From: an uncultured Clostridia bacterium
GTDB taxonomy: Bacteria > Bacillota > Clostridia > Lachnospirales > Lachnospiraceae
Assembly (NCBI GenBank): GCA_946620335.1
Contig: CAMONF010000204.1
Coordinates: forward strand, 1-13,626
DNA: 13,626 nt
Direction: 5' to 3'
The translations under genes were made by a program, and so were the position numbers. The notes beneath the pieces are model-generated. The model had not been told where the DNA came from. It did no database searches and was given only the letters and a program-made list of their open reading frames with translations. This document shows, piece by piece, positions 7,057-13,626 of this stretch. Positions within the stretch are counted from its first letter, which is position 1; the number at the start of each line of letters is the position of its first letter.

Positions 7057-8142
7057 ATGATTTCCAATCTTGTTCTGCAGGACACAATCGGTGGGATCAA
7101 AAACATTTCCAGGTGCGATCTGACGATCGTCGATCTTGATGGCAAGGTCGCGGCTTCCACACTGGACGATCCGGCTGTAAACCGCTCGGACATTGTGAAC
7201 TTTGCGGATTCCCAGGCTGACACCCAGGAAATCCGGGGCAGCATGTATTTCAAGGTCTATGACGATTACCAGATCGAGTACGTCGTCATCGTGACCGGCG
7301 GGGAAGAGACAGCCATGATCGGCAAGCTGGCTGCTTTCCAGATCCAGAACCTCCTGGTGGCCTACAAGGAGCACTTTGATAAGGACAACTTTATCAAGAA
7401 CCTCCTCCTGGACAACCTGCTGCTGGTCGACGTTTACAATCGCGCCAAGAAGCTTCATATCGCTACGGGCGCGAGGAGAGTCGTCTATATCCTTGAGTCT
7501 GAGCAGAGCAAGGACTACAGCACCCTGGAGGCAGTCAAGAACCTCTTTGCCAAGGCCAAGAATGATTTCATCACTGCCGTGGACGAGAACAGTATCATCA
7601 TCGTCCGCGAGCTCAAGGAGACCGACGGCGCGCGGGAGCTGGGTGAGGTCGCCGAATCCATCGTGCGGACCCTCGGCCAGGATTCCCAGGATTCCATCCA
7701 CGTCGCCTACGGCAATCCGGTAAATGAGATCCGTGAGGTTTCCCGGTCCTACAAGGAGGCCAGAATGGCCCTGGACGTCGGCAAGATTTTCTTCGGCGAC
7801 CAGAATATCATCGCCTACAGCCAGCTGGGCATCGGCAGACTGATCTATCAGCTGCCCATCCCTCTCTGCAAGATGTTCATCAAGGAGATCTTTACGGAGA
7901 AGTCTCCTGACGACTTCGATGAAGAGACCCTGGTCACCATCAACAAGTTCTTCGAGAACAGCCTGAATGTATCGGAGACATCCCGTCAGCTGTACATTCA
8001 CAGGAATACCCTCGTATACCGCCTGGACAAGCTCCAGAAGAGCACCGGCCTCGACCTGCGCGTTTTTGACGACGCCATCACCTTCAAGATCGCCCTCATG
8101 GTCGTGCGGTATATGAAATATATGGAAACACTGGAGTATTAA
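7057..8142 (+). CDS. CdaR/PucR-type transcriptional regulator
   Basis: A 361-residue regulator. The N-terminal part (about 5-130) resembles the sugar-diacid recognition domain of CdaR proteins, with NISRCDLTIVDLDGKVAAST near the start. The middle (about 130-290) corresponds to the degenerate GGDEF-like domain of this family. The C-terminal part (about 295-355) is the PucR helix-turn-helix: NVSETSRQLYIHRNTLVYRL followed by GLDLRVFDDAITFKIAL. ATG 7057 is preferred over the in-frame ATG 6988 because AAGAAGGGG sits 7 bases upstream and the protein then begins directly with the domain. It is 42 bases before ftsE in the same direction and is probably in one operon with it. Such regulators often precede ftsEX in Clostridia as I recall; whether it controls division genes or a metabolic target is not known from sequence. 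Confidence 0.88.
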   Translation: MISNLVLQDTIGGIKNISRCDLTIVDLDGKVAASTLDDPAVNRSDIVNFADSQADTQEIRGSMYFKVYDDYQIEYVVIVTGGEETAMIGKLAAFQIQNLLVAYKEHFDKDNFIKNLLLDNLLLVDVYNRAKKLHIATGARRVVYILESEQSKDYSTLEAVKNLFAKAKNDFITAVDENSIIIVRELKETDGARELGEVAESIVRTLGQDSQDSIHVAYGNPVNEIREVSRSYKEARMALDVGKIFFGDQNIIAYSQLGIGRLIYQLPIPLCKMFIKEIFTEKSPDDFDEETLVTINKFFENSLNVSETSRQLYIHRNTLVYRLDKLQKSTGLDLRVFDDAITFKIALMVVRYMKYMETLEY

Positions 8143-8184
8143 AGCCGTCAGGCTCCGGCCGGCGGCGGATTGGAGAATTCACTT

Positions 8185-8868
8185 ATGATCGATCTTGACC
8201 GCGTAAGCAAATCTTACGAGAAGGGTCAGCCGGCCGTAGATGAGATCACCCTCCACGTTGACAAGGGCGAGTTCGTCTTTGTCGTCGGCGAGAGCGGATC
8301 GGGAAAATCTACGCTGATTGGCCTGCTCTTGAAGGAGCTTGAGCCCACCAAGGGTATCATTACCGTCAACGGCCATGTCCTCAACACCATGAAGCACAAG
8401 GCTATTCCTGCCTACCGGCGCGAGGTTGGCGTTGTCTTCCAGGACTTCCGCCTTCTCAACGACCGGAATGTCTATGAGAACGTCGCTTTCGCCCAGCACG
8501 CCATCGAGGTGCCCGGCCGTCAGATCCGCCGGAACGTTCCCGATACCCTGCGGATGGTTGGCCTGGCCGAAAAGTACCGGTCTCTGCCCCGCCAGCTTTC
8601 CGGCGGTGAGCAGCAGCGCGTGGCCGTGGCCAGAGCTATCGTCAACAAGCCGGCCATTCTGCTGGCCGACGAGCCCACCGGCAATCTGGACCCCCGCAAC
8701 TCCTATGAGATCATGAGACTGCTGGAGGAAATCAACGAACAGGGAACTACTGTCCTGGTGGTTACCCACAACAGGGAACTGGTAGACAGCTTCCAGAAGC
8801 GTGTTATCACGATGAAGCGCGGCCTGATCGCCGACGATGTGGAAGAAGGTGTTTACGGTGAAATTTAG
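8185..8868 (+). CDS. ftsE: Cell division ATP-binding protein FtsE
   Basis: A 227-residue ABC ATPase of the FtsEX complex, which at the division septum uses ATP hydrolysis to switch on cell-wall hydrolases through FtsX. Seen: Walker A GESGSGKST (35-43), Q-loop Q86 in VVFQDFRLL, signature LSGGEQQR (138-145), Walker B ILLADEPTGNLD (158-169) with catalytic E163, and switch H195 in VVTH. All key residues are intact and the length matches FtsE. ATG 8185 with GGAG 9 bases upstream gives the usual FtsE start MIDLDRVSKSY; an in-frame TTG at 8170 would add five residues and has a poorer site. The stop TAG at 8866-8868 overlaps the ftsX start by 11 bases, a sign of coupled translation. Confidence 0.97.
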   Translation: MIDLDRVSKSYEKGQPAVDEITLHVDKGEFVFVVGESGSGKSTLIGLLLKELEPTKGIITVNGHVLNTMKHKAIPAYRREVGVVFQDFRLLNDRNVYENVAFAQHAIEVPGRQIRRNVPDTLRMVGLAEKYRSLPRQLSGGEQQRVAVARAIVNKPAILLADEPTGNLDPRNSYEIMRLLEEINEQGTTVLVVTHNRELVDSFQKRVITMKRGLIADDVEEGVYGEI

Positions 8869-9769
8869 TTCTTTGGGATACTGCATCCGGCAGGGGTACA
8901 AGAATATCTGGCGTAACCGGATGTTCTCCGCCGCCTCCATTCTGACCATGTCGGCCTGCATTTTCATGTTCAGCGTCTTCTTCTCGATTCTGACCAACGT
9001 CAACTACATCATCCGGGACCTCGAGGAGGAGGTGGGTATCACCGTTCTCTTTAACGAAGGCATCTCAGATGCGGAGATCGAGGATATCGGAGCCCGGATC
9101 CGCGCTATTCCTGAGGTGACGGAAGTGACCTTCACCTCCGCCGAGGAAGCCTGGGAGAAATTCAAGGAAGATTATTTCGCCGATAACCCCGAATACGCAG
9201 ACAGTTTTGCCTCTGACAACCCTCTGGCCAATTCGGCCAGCTATACGGTCCACGTGGACCAGATCGAGAACCAGACCGCGGTGGTCTCCCAGATCCAGAA
9301 GATCTAGGGCGTCCGCCAGGTCAACCAGTCCGCAGGCGCCGCCAAGACCCTGAGCAGCTTTAACAGGCTCTTCAGCTACGCGGCGATCACCATCATCGGT
9401 ATCCTGCTCCTGGTCGCCATCTTCCTGATCTCCAATACTGTCAGCGTGGGCATCAGCGTCCGCCGCCATGAGATCGGCATCATGAAGCTGATCGGCGCTA
9501 CGGACTCCTTCGTCAGAGCTCCCTTCATCGTGGAGGGCGCTATGCTGGGACTGATCGGCGCAGCCATTCCGCTGGCCATCCTCTACTTCAGCTACGAGAA
9601 GCTGCTCCAGGCCCTGCTGAACCACTTCGGCATCCTCTCCTCCGTGGCCAAGGTCCTGCCTTCCATGCAGGTGGTCTTCCTGAGTGTGCTGCCGGTAGGT
9701 CTGGCCCTGGGTCTCGGCATCGGCCTCTTCGGTTCCATCATCACCGTCAGGAAACATCTGAAGGTGTGA
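8858..9769 (+). pseudogene. ftsX: Cell division permease FtsX, interrupted by an in-frame TAG
   Basis: The frame from GTG 8858 (MKFSSLGYCIRQGYKNIWRN; GGAAGAAGG at 8841-8849) to TGA 9767-9769 covers about 303 sense codons' worth, a normal FtsX length, but codon 150 is TAG (9305-9307). Translation continues without a shift on either side: first membrane segment at about 22-45, an extracytoplasmic domain with the SYTVHVDQIENQ stretch, then after the TAG GVRQVNQSAGAAKTL, and three more membrane segments near 172-196, 229-250 and 270-292. A single G-to-T change in GAG (IEGV is common here) would explain it. If the stop is real, only the first membrane helix and about half the outer loop are made, and FtsE loses its partner. 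Alternatives are a sequencing error, a recent mutation, or stop read-through. The gene would normally pass the FtsE signal to outside hydrolases. Confidence 0.9.
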
Positions 9770-9799
9770 TGACATCTCTATCTACATGAAATGAAAACC

Positions 9800-9835
9800 C
9801 TTCTGCCCGCTGCACAAGCGGGCAGAAGTTGTCTT
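9800..9835 (+). terminator. Probable terminator of the ftsX operon
   Basis: Perfect 11-base stem (9800-9810 with 9818-9828, core TTCTGCCCGC) and a seven-base loop, followed by TTGTCTT. The T run is imperfect, so some read-through into uvrB may occur. It starts 30 bases after the ftsX stop. Confidence 0.65.
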
Positions 9836-9846
9836 ATCCGCTCGGA

Positions 9847-9887
9847 CCGCCTGATTCGCTGGTAGGCGGACGATAGATAACAGCGAA
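9847..9887 (+). promoter_or_regulatory. Two alternative hairpins in the uvrB leader
   Basis: CCGCC (9847-9851) can pair with GGCGG (9865-9869), and TTCGCTG (9855-9861) with CAGCGAA (9881-9887). The two cannot form together. No clear promoter and no Firmicute LexA box (GAAC-N4-GTTC) were found between 9770 and 9955, though a weak promoter may be missed. Confidence 0.3.
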
Positions 9888-9955
9888 GCGATAACCTTTC
9901 TTCAGACATAGGGGCAGGACCCGGCCAGGGCCTCCCTGCCTCCAGCGAGGTGTTT

Positions 9956-12052
9956 ATGGAATTTAAGCTGCACTCCGAATATGCCCCCACCGGCGACCAG
10001 CCGGAAGCAATCCGGGCCCTGGTCGAGGGCTTCCGGGAGGGCAACCAGGCCCAGACACTGCTGGGCGTCACCGGCTCCGGCAAGACCTTTACCATGGCCA
10101 ACGTGATTCAGGGACTTCAGAAGCCCACCCTGGTCATCGCCCACAACAAGACCCTGGCAGCCCAGCTCTACAGCGAATTCAAGGAGTTCTTTCCCGAGAA
10201 CGCGGTGGAGTACTTCGTTTCCTACTACGACTATTACCAGCCGGAAGCCTACGTGCCCTCCTCGGACACCTATATCGCCAAGGACTCGGCCGTGAACGAC
10301 GAGATCGACAAGCTGCGGCTGTCCGCCCTGTCCTCCCTCAGCGAGCGGCGTGACGTGATCATCGTGGCCTCCGTCTCCTGCATTTACGGCATCGGCGCCC
10401 CGGAGGACTTTGCGGAAATGATGACATCCGTCCGCCCCGGCATGACCCGGGACCGGGACGACCTGATCCGCAGGCTCATCGACATGCAGTATGAGCGAAA
10501 CGAGATGGATTTCCACCGCGGCACCTTCCGCGTCAAGGGGGACACGGTGGAGGTAATTCCGGCCGACAACAACGAGTACGCCCTGCGGATCGAGTTCTTC
10601 GGGGACGAGATCGACCGCGTAGCCCAGATCGATCCTCTGACAGGAGAGCTGAAGGCCGACCTGTCCTATGCCGCCATCTACCCGGCTTCCTTCTACGTCG
10701 TGCCAGCCGAGCGCATGCGCAAGGCCTGCGACGCCATCGAGGAGGAAATGCGGGAGCAGGTCGTCTATTTCAAGAGCCGGGACAAGCTGCTGGAGGCCCA
10801 GCGGATCGCCGAACGGACCGCCTTCGACGTGGAGATGATGAAGGAGACCGGCTTCTGCTCCGGCATCGAGAACTATTCCCGCCACCTGACCGGCCGGACG
10901 GAAGGCCAGCCGCCTTACACCCTGATCGATTACTTTAAAAATGACTTCCTGATCATCGTGGACGAGTCCCACATGACCATTCCGCAGATCGGCGCCATGT
11001 ACAACGGCGACCGGAGCCGCAAGACCACCCTGGTGGAATACGGCTTCCGCCTGCCCAGCGCCCTGGACAACCGGCCGCTGAACTTCGCCGAGTTCGAGGA
11101 CCGGATCGACCAGATCCTCTTCGTGTCCGCCACGCCCGGAAAATACGAGGAAGCCCATGAGCTTCTGAGGACCGAGCAGATCATCCGCCCGACGGGCCTT
11201 CTGGACCCGGAGGTCAGCGTCAGGCCCGTGGAGGGCCAGATCGACGACCTGGTGGGAGAGGTCAACCGGGAGGTGGCTGCCCACCACAAGGTTCTCATCA
11301 CCACACTCACCAAGCGGATGGCCGAGGACCTGACGGATTACATGAAGGACCTCGGCATCCGGGTCCGTTACATGCACTCCGACATCGATACCCTGGAGCG
11401 GACTGAAATCATCCGGGATATGCGCCTCGACGTCTTCGACGTGCTGGTCGGCATCAACCTCCTCAGGGAGGGTCTCGATATACCGGAGATCACGCTGGTG
11501 GCTATCCTGGACGCCGACAAGGAAGGCTTCCTCAGGTCTGAGACCTCCCTGATCCAGACCATCGGCCGTGCTTCCCGGAACAGCGAAGGCCGCGTCATCA
11601 TGTATGCGGACGTTATGACCGATTCCATGAAGCGGGCCATCGGGGAGACGGAGCGGCGCCGGGCCATCCAGCAGGCGTACAACGAGGCCAACGGCATCAC
11701 GCCCACCACCATTCAGAAAGCGGTGCGTGATCTCATTTCCATCTCCAGAGAGGTGGCGAGGACGGAGAAGACCCTGGACAAGGCCCCGGAGGATATGGAC
11801 CGGCAGGAGCTTATGGACCTGATCGAGAAGGTCGAGAAGCAGATGAGGGCGGCCGCGGCGGAGCTCAACTTCGAGATGGCCGCGGAGCTGAGGGACAAGA
11901 TGGTGGAGCTCAAGCAGAACCTGGATGACGCCCTGGATACGGAGCACCGGGTGCGGAAGGCCAACCGGGACAAGGCAGGCAAGGAGCAGCCGAAGAGGAC
12001 CTACAAGACCTATAACAAGGCCCGACGGAAGAACCGGGGCGGCATGGTATAA
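9956..12052 (+). CDS. uvrB: Excinuclease ABC subunit B (UvrB)
   Basis: A 698-residue DNA-damage recognition helicase of nucleotide excision repair. With UvrA it loads at lesions, and it then recruits UvrC for the two cuts. Seen in order: Walker A GVTGSGKTF (37-45); the beta-hairpin region YYDYYQPEAYVPSSDTYIAKD (about 91-113), which clamps the damaged strand; DESH (336-339) with HMTIPQ; the C-terminal helicase motifs, including LREGLDIPE and QTIGRASRN; and the UVR domain at about 622-657 (IEKVEKQMRAAAAELNFEMA), which binds UvrC. All motifs are intact and the length is slightly above average because of a basic tail. ATG 9956 is preceded by GAGG (9947-9950); GTG 9950 is also in frame. No uvrA or uvrC is next to it here. 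The next gene starts 13 bases after the stop. Confidence 0.98.
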   Translation: MEFKLHSEYAPTGDQPEAIRALVEGFREGNQAQTLLGVTGSGKTFTMANVIQGLQKPTLVIAHNKTLAAQLYSEFKEFFPENAVEYFVSYYDYYQPEAYVPSSDTYIAKDSAVNDEIDKLRLSALSSLSERRDVIIVASVSCIYGIGAPEDFAEMMTSVRPGMTRDRDDLIRRLIDMQYERNEMDFHRGTFRVKGDTVEVIPADNNEYALRIEFFGDEIDRVAQIDPLTGELKADLSYAAIYPASFYVVPAERMRKACDAIEEEMREQVVYFKSRDKLLEAQRIAERTAFDVEMMKETGFCSGIENYSRHLTGRTEGQPPYTLIDYFKNDFLIIVDESHMTIPQIGAMYNGDRSRKTTLVEYGFRLPSALDNRPLNFAEFEDRIDQILFVSATPGKYEEAHELLRTEQIIRPTGLLDPEVSVRPVEGQIDDLVGEVNREVAAHHKVLITTLTKRMAEDLTDYMKDLGIRVRYMHSDIDTLERTEIIRDMRLDVFDVLVGINLLREGLDIPEITLVAILDADKEGFLRSETSLIQTIGRASRNSEGRVIMYADVMTDSMKRAIGETERRRAIQQAYNEANGITPTTIQKAVRDLISISREVARTEKTLDKAPEDMDRQELMDLIEKVEKQMRAAAAELNFEMAAELRDKMVELKQNLDDALDTEHRVRKANRDKAGKEQPKRTYKTYNKARRKNRGGMV

Positions 12053-12065
12053 GAGGAGGTGCGCC

Positions 12066-12245
12066 ATGGATGGAGATATGTGCGACTCCTGCGTCTATAA
12101 CGAGATCGACGAGGAGGACGGCATGAGCTATTGTGCTGTGGATATGGATGAGGACGATTATGTGCGTTTTCTGACCAGCCCCCGGCGGATGTGTCCGTTT
12201 TACCGCCTGGACGACGAGTATGCCGTTGTAAGGAATCAGATGTGA
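12066..12245 (+). CDS. Small four-cysteine acidic protein (DUF6472-like)
   Basis: A 59-residue protein directly after uvrB, with a strong site AGAGGAGGT (12052-12060). It has a CDSC pair (C6, C9), then C23 in SYCAVDMDEDDYVRFL and C43 in MCPFYR, and ends in DEYAVVRNQM. The four cysteines suggest binding of one metal ion such as zinc, and the protein is very acidic. From memory it resembles small clostridial proteins labelled DUF6472, with the same C..C...C...C pattern and the ending DEY.IVR.QM; I could not search to confirm. It shares a transcript with uvrB (13-base gap, terminator right after), which may hint at a link to repair, but the function is unknown. Confidence 0.85.
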   Translation: MDGDMCDSCVYNEIDEEDGMSYCAVDMDEDDYVRFLTSPRRMCPFYRLDDEYAVVRNQM

Positions 12246-12250
12246 GAAAT

Positions 12251-12295
12251 GACCTTTTGGATTGGTGATTTTCCGGTCCAAAAGGTCTTTTTTTT
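12251..12295 (+). terminator. Strong terminator of the uvrB operon
   Basis: Perfect 11-base stem (12251-12261 with 12277-12287, GACCTTTTGGA and its complement), a 15-base loop, then eight T. It starts five bases after the stop of the small cysteine protein gene and cleanly separates it from the region downstream. Confidence 0.93.
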
Positions 12296-12385
12296 GTGAA
12301 AAGAGCAGAAAATGAAAAAAATGAAAGTAAAGTGCAAGGTTTATGATCTCTCGGGCGTTTATATTATGATTGCAAAAGATCATTT

Positions 12386-12736
12386 GGCGTGGAGATCTCA
12401 TTTTTACCGCACGCCCCTTGAGGAGAGGCGGCTGTCGGCCGCGGCTCAATGAGGGGATGAGTCCGGCTAGCGGCTCACTGCGAGCGGTCAACAACGGGGA
12501 TGTCGATTAATACAGGTCTTGCCGCGTCAAAAGATTTTTGCAATCCGGCCGACAGCTGCCGGTCTTCAAGGAAGCCCGGCGGGTTTTTCTGGCCAGCGCC
12601 GGATGAGATGAACCGTGACCGTCTTCGCAAAGATCCTCAGGGATCTGACGGTACAGGGGTATCCGGCAGCTGTTCGGTTACGAAACTGACAAGCGCCTGG
12701 CTGTTTGGACAGCCGGCAATCATAGACTGATTTTTT
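12386..12736 (+). ncRNA. Highly structured RNA candidate, family not identified (raiA-type considered)
   Basis: No convincing coding frame lies between 12296 and 12764, but many helices nest consistently. First domain: 12386-12391/12410-12415; a ten-base helix 12431-12440/12547-12556 (GCTGTCGGCC) stacked on 12441-12444/12522-12525; inside these, CTCA/TGAG (12445-12448/12458-12461), 12473-12476/12482-12485 and 12528-12532/12536-12540. Second domain: eight-base helix 12555-12562/12663-12670 enclosing 12576-12581/12597-12602 and 12618-12623/12647-12652, which continues into 12631-12636/12641-12646. The end has stems 12697-12704/12709-12716 and 12718-12722/12728-12732 running into six T. The T run gives the plus strand. 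Upstream, TATATT/TATTAT near 12360-12367 may be a -10. Patterns for RNase P, tmRNA and SRP RNA are absent. It may be a free RNA, or a leader of the sigma factor gene. Confidence 0.6.
12697..12736 (+). terminator. Terminator-like end of the structured RNA
   Basis: Stem 12697-12704/12709-12716 with a TTGG loop, then a small stem AATCA/TGATT (12718-12722/12728-12732) that runs into a row of six T (12731-12736). It lies about 28 bases before the sigma factor start, so if the RNA is a leader it could act as an attenuator. Confidence 0.5.
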
Positions 12737-12764
12737 AATCTGTTCTCAGCCGGGAGGGGGGAAA

Positions 12765-13262
12765 ATGCGAACAGAACAAGAATTAGAAGACGCAGTTCGG
12801 AAGTATGGCATGCTGGTCTTCCGCCTGGCGGTAGCCATGGTGAGCGACGGCATGCTGGCGGAGGATATCCGGCAGAACGTCTTCCTGAAGTATTACCTGT
12901 CCAACAACAGCTTCCAGTCCGACAAGGCCCTGGAGGCGTGGCTAGCCAGAGTGACGGTCAATGAGGGAAGGAGCCTGTTGCGGTCGTCCTGGCATAAGAA
13001 ACATGTGCTGTCCGACCAGGTGCAGGAGGTGGAGACCATGCCCGACCCTGCCGGGGCCATCGTTCTCAGGGATGAGATCCTGGAGGCCCTGCAGCACATA
13101 CCGGCCCGCTACAGGGCCGCCATTCATCTGGTTTATGGGGAGAACTACTCCCTGAACATGCTCTCGGAAGTGTTGCAGATCCAGCCGTCGTCAGCGGCTG
13201 CCCTGATTTCCAGGGCCAGAAAAGCGTTGAGAAAGCAGCTCGAGGTGAATCATGAAGGTTGA
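12765..13262 (+). CDS. ECF-type RNA polymerase sigma factor
   Basis: A 165-residue protein with the two-domain plan of extracytoplasmic-function sigma factors. Region 2 (about 8-72) includes LAEDIRQNVFLKYY, the counterpart of the usual AEDLVQEVF, and AWLARVTVNEGRSLLRS. Region 4 (about 103-158) includes LQHIPARYRAAIHLVYGENYSLNMLSEVLQIQPSSAAALISRARKALRKQL, cut here into parts by helix: the recognition helix is SSAAALISRARKALR. Length is normal for the class. ATG 12765 follows GGGAGGGGGG. No clear promoter was found directly upstream; it may depend on read-through from the structured RNA or on its own sigma. The next gene overlaps its end by 11 bases, which is typical of a sigma/anti-sigma pair. 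Target promoters are unknown. Confidence 0.9.
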   Translation: MRTEQELEDAVRKYGMLVFRLAVAMVSDGMLAEDIRQNVFLKYYLSNNSFQSDKALEAWLARVTVNEGRSLLRSSWHKKHVLSDQVQEVETMPDPAGAIVLRDEILEALQHIPARYRAAIHLVYGENYSLNMLSEVLQIQPSSAAALISRARKALRKQLEVNHEG

Positions 13263-13443
13263 AGGCGAATTTTTAAATGAATACCGACGCGAGATCGCCA
13301 GCCGGCGGGCTGCGTCCGAGGAAGACCTGATTATCACAGTCAAACAGATGGCGGAGAGCCAGCGGAAGAAGAAGAAAAGGCGTTTGAAGGGGCTGATATT
13401 CGGATCGGTGGCTTCCATGATTGCGTTTATGGTCCTGCAGTGA
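13252..13443 (+). CDS. Small single-pass membrane protein, possible minimal or truncated anti-sigma factor
   Basis: A 63-residue protein whose ATG lies inside the end of the sigma gene (11-base overlap), with GAGGTG just before it. The first 40 residues are charged and helical (EFLNEYRREIASRRAASEED, then a very basic KKKKRRLK), followed by one hydrophobic segment (about 46-62, LIFGSVASMIAFMVL) and an immediate stop. Position and topology (cytoplasmic N-terminus, one membrane helix) fit an anti-sigma factor, but the usual outer sensor domain is missing. The palindromic repeat copy 2 begins 20 bases after the stop, so the protein may have been shortened by its insertion. It could also be naturally this short. 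No catalytic or zinc-binding motif is visible. Confidence 0.75.
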   Translation: MKVEGEFLNEYRREIASRRAASEEDLIITVKQMAESQRKKKKRRLKGLIFGSVASMIAFMVLQ

Positions 13444-13463
13444 GCGGGGAAAAACAGGAATCA

Positions 13464-13543
13464 GGGACGGCTTCTGGAATCAGGGACGGTTCCTTTTCCA
13501 GTAAACTGGAAAAGGAACCGTCCCTGATTCCAGAAGGCGTCCC
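13464..13543. repeat. Palindromic repeat element, copy 2
   Basis: Arms 13464-13502 and 13505-13543 (39 bases each, two-base centre) pair with a single G-G mismatch (13470 with 13537). The inner 60 bases (13474-13533) are identical to 2700-2759 of copy 1. The outer parts differ slightly (CTTC in place of CTGC). It lies between the end of the small membrane protein gene and the promoter of the next gene. No gene of its own. Confidence 0.93.
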
Positions 13544-13553
13544 CTTTCTAGTA

Positions 13554-13620
13554 TTGACAAAATATTCTGTCTACTGTACGATGAAAGCAACCATTGCGGC
13601 AATATATTTGAGAAGGAGGT
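13554..13620 (+). promoter_or_regulatory. Promoter and ribosome binding site of a gene starting just past the window
   Basis: TTGACA (13554-13559) and TACGAT (13577-13582) with a 17-base spacer form a strong housekeeping promoter. AGAAGGAGGT (13611-13620) is a near-perfect ribosome binding site ending six bases before the window edge, so the next start codon probably lies at or right after base 13627. Confidence 0.75.
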
Positions 13621-13626
13621 CTATCA

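Noticed and set aside
8866..9307. General recoding of TAG as a sense codon in this organism
   Set aside because: ftsE ends properly at TAG 8866-8868 at the normal family length, and no other gene in the window needs TAG to be read through.
9902..12067. A 721-residue open frame on the minus strand opposite uvrB
   Set aside because: It is the shadow of a GC-rich gene: the plus strand encodes a complete UvrB with all motifs, while the minus frame shows no recognisable domain and repetitive L/G/H/V/D composition.
12500..12730. A 76-residue plus-strand open frame inside the structured RNA
   Set aside because: It has no good ribosome binding site, no family resemblance, and overlaps most of the paired helices.
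12386..12736. RNase P, tmRNA, SRP RNA or c-di-GMP-I riboswitch
   Set aside because: The RNase P motif ACAGAA and its P4 partner are missing, no tRNA-like ends for tmRNA, no SRP GGAAG/AGCAG loop pair. GCAAAG and GGTACAGGGGTA slightly recall a c-di-GMP-I aptamer, but the front half of that aptamer is absent.

Overview
The window looks like chromosomal DNA from a fairly GC-rich member of the Clostridia, most likely near Lachnospirales. The reasons are Firmicute-style AGGAGG ribosome binding sites, a type III glutamine synthetase, the order CdaR-type regulator, ftsE, ftsX, uvrB, and a small cysteine protein directly behind uvrB. This placement is inference from gene content; there is no rRNA or other direct marker.

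Left part (1-3075, minus strand): a two-component system, with an OmpR-type response regulator followed 6 bases later by a large multi-pass membrane sensor that runs off the left edge of the window. The regulator has a recognisable promoter with TTAA repeats just upstream. Upstream of it lie a long palindromic repeat element and a 94-residue protein of unknown function.

Middle part (3189-9769, plus strand): a YegS/DagK-type lipid kinase; a roughly 340-base structured leader in front of glnN (glutamine synthetase III); then a promoter leading into a CdaR/PucR-type regulator, ftsE and ftsX. ftsX is interrupted by one in-frame TAG although the reading frame is otherwise intact to its normal end. 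No cell-wall hydrolase gene follows ftsX.

Right part (9956-13626, plus strand): uvrB and a 59-residue four-cysteine protein form a short operon ending in a strong terminator. Next comes a stretch of about 350 bases without a gene that folds into many nested helices and ends in a terminator-like structure, a good candidate for a non-coding RNA. After that are an ECF sigma factor and an overlapping 63-residue membrane protein that may be a minimal or shortened anti-sigma factor, then a second copy of the palindromic repeat, and finally a promoter and ribosome binding site for a gene that starts just past the window.

The most interesting items are the structured RNA candidate at 12386-12736, the two near-identical 80-base palindromes, the TAG in ftsX, the glnN leader and the tandem-repeat insert in the sensor protein.
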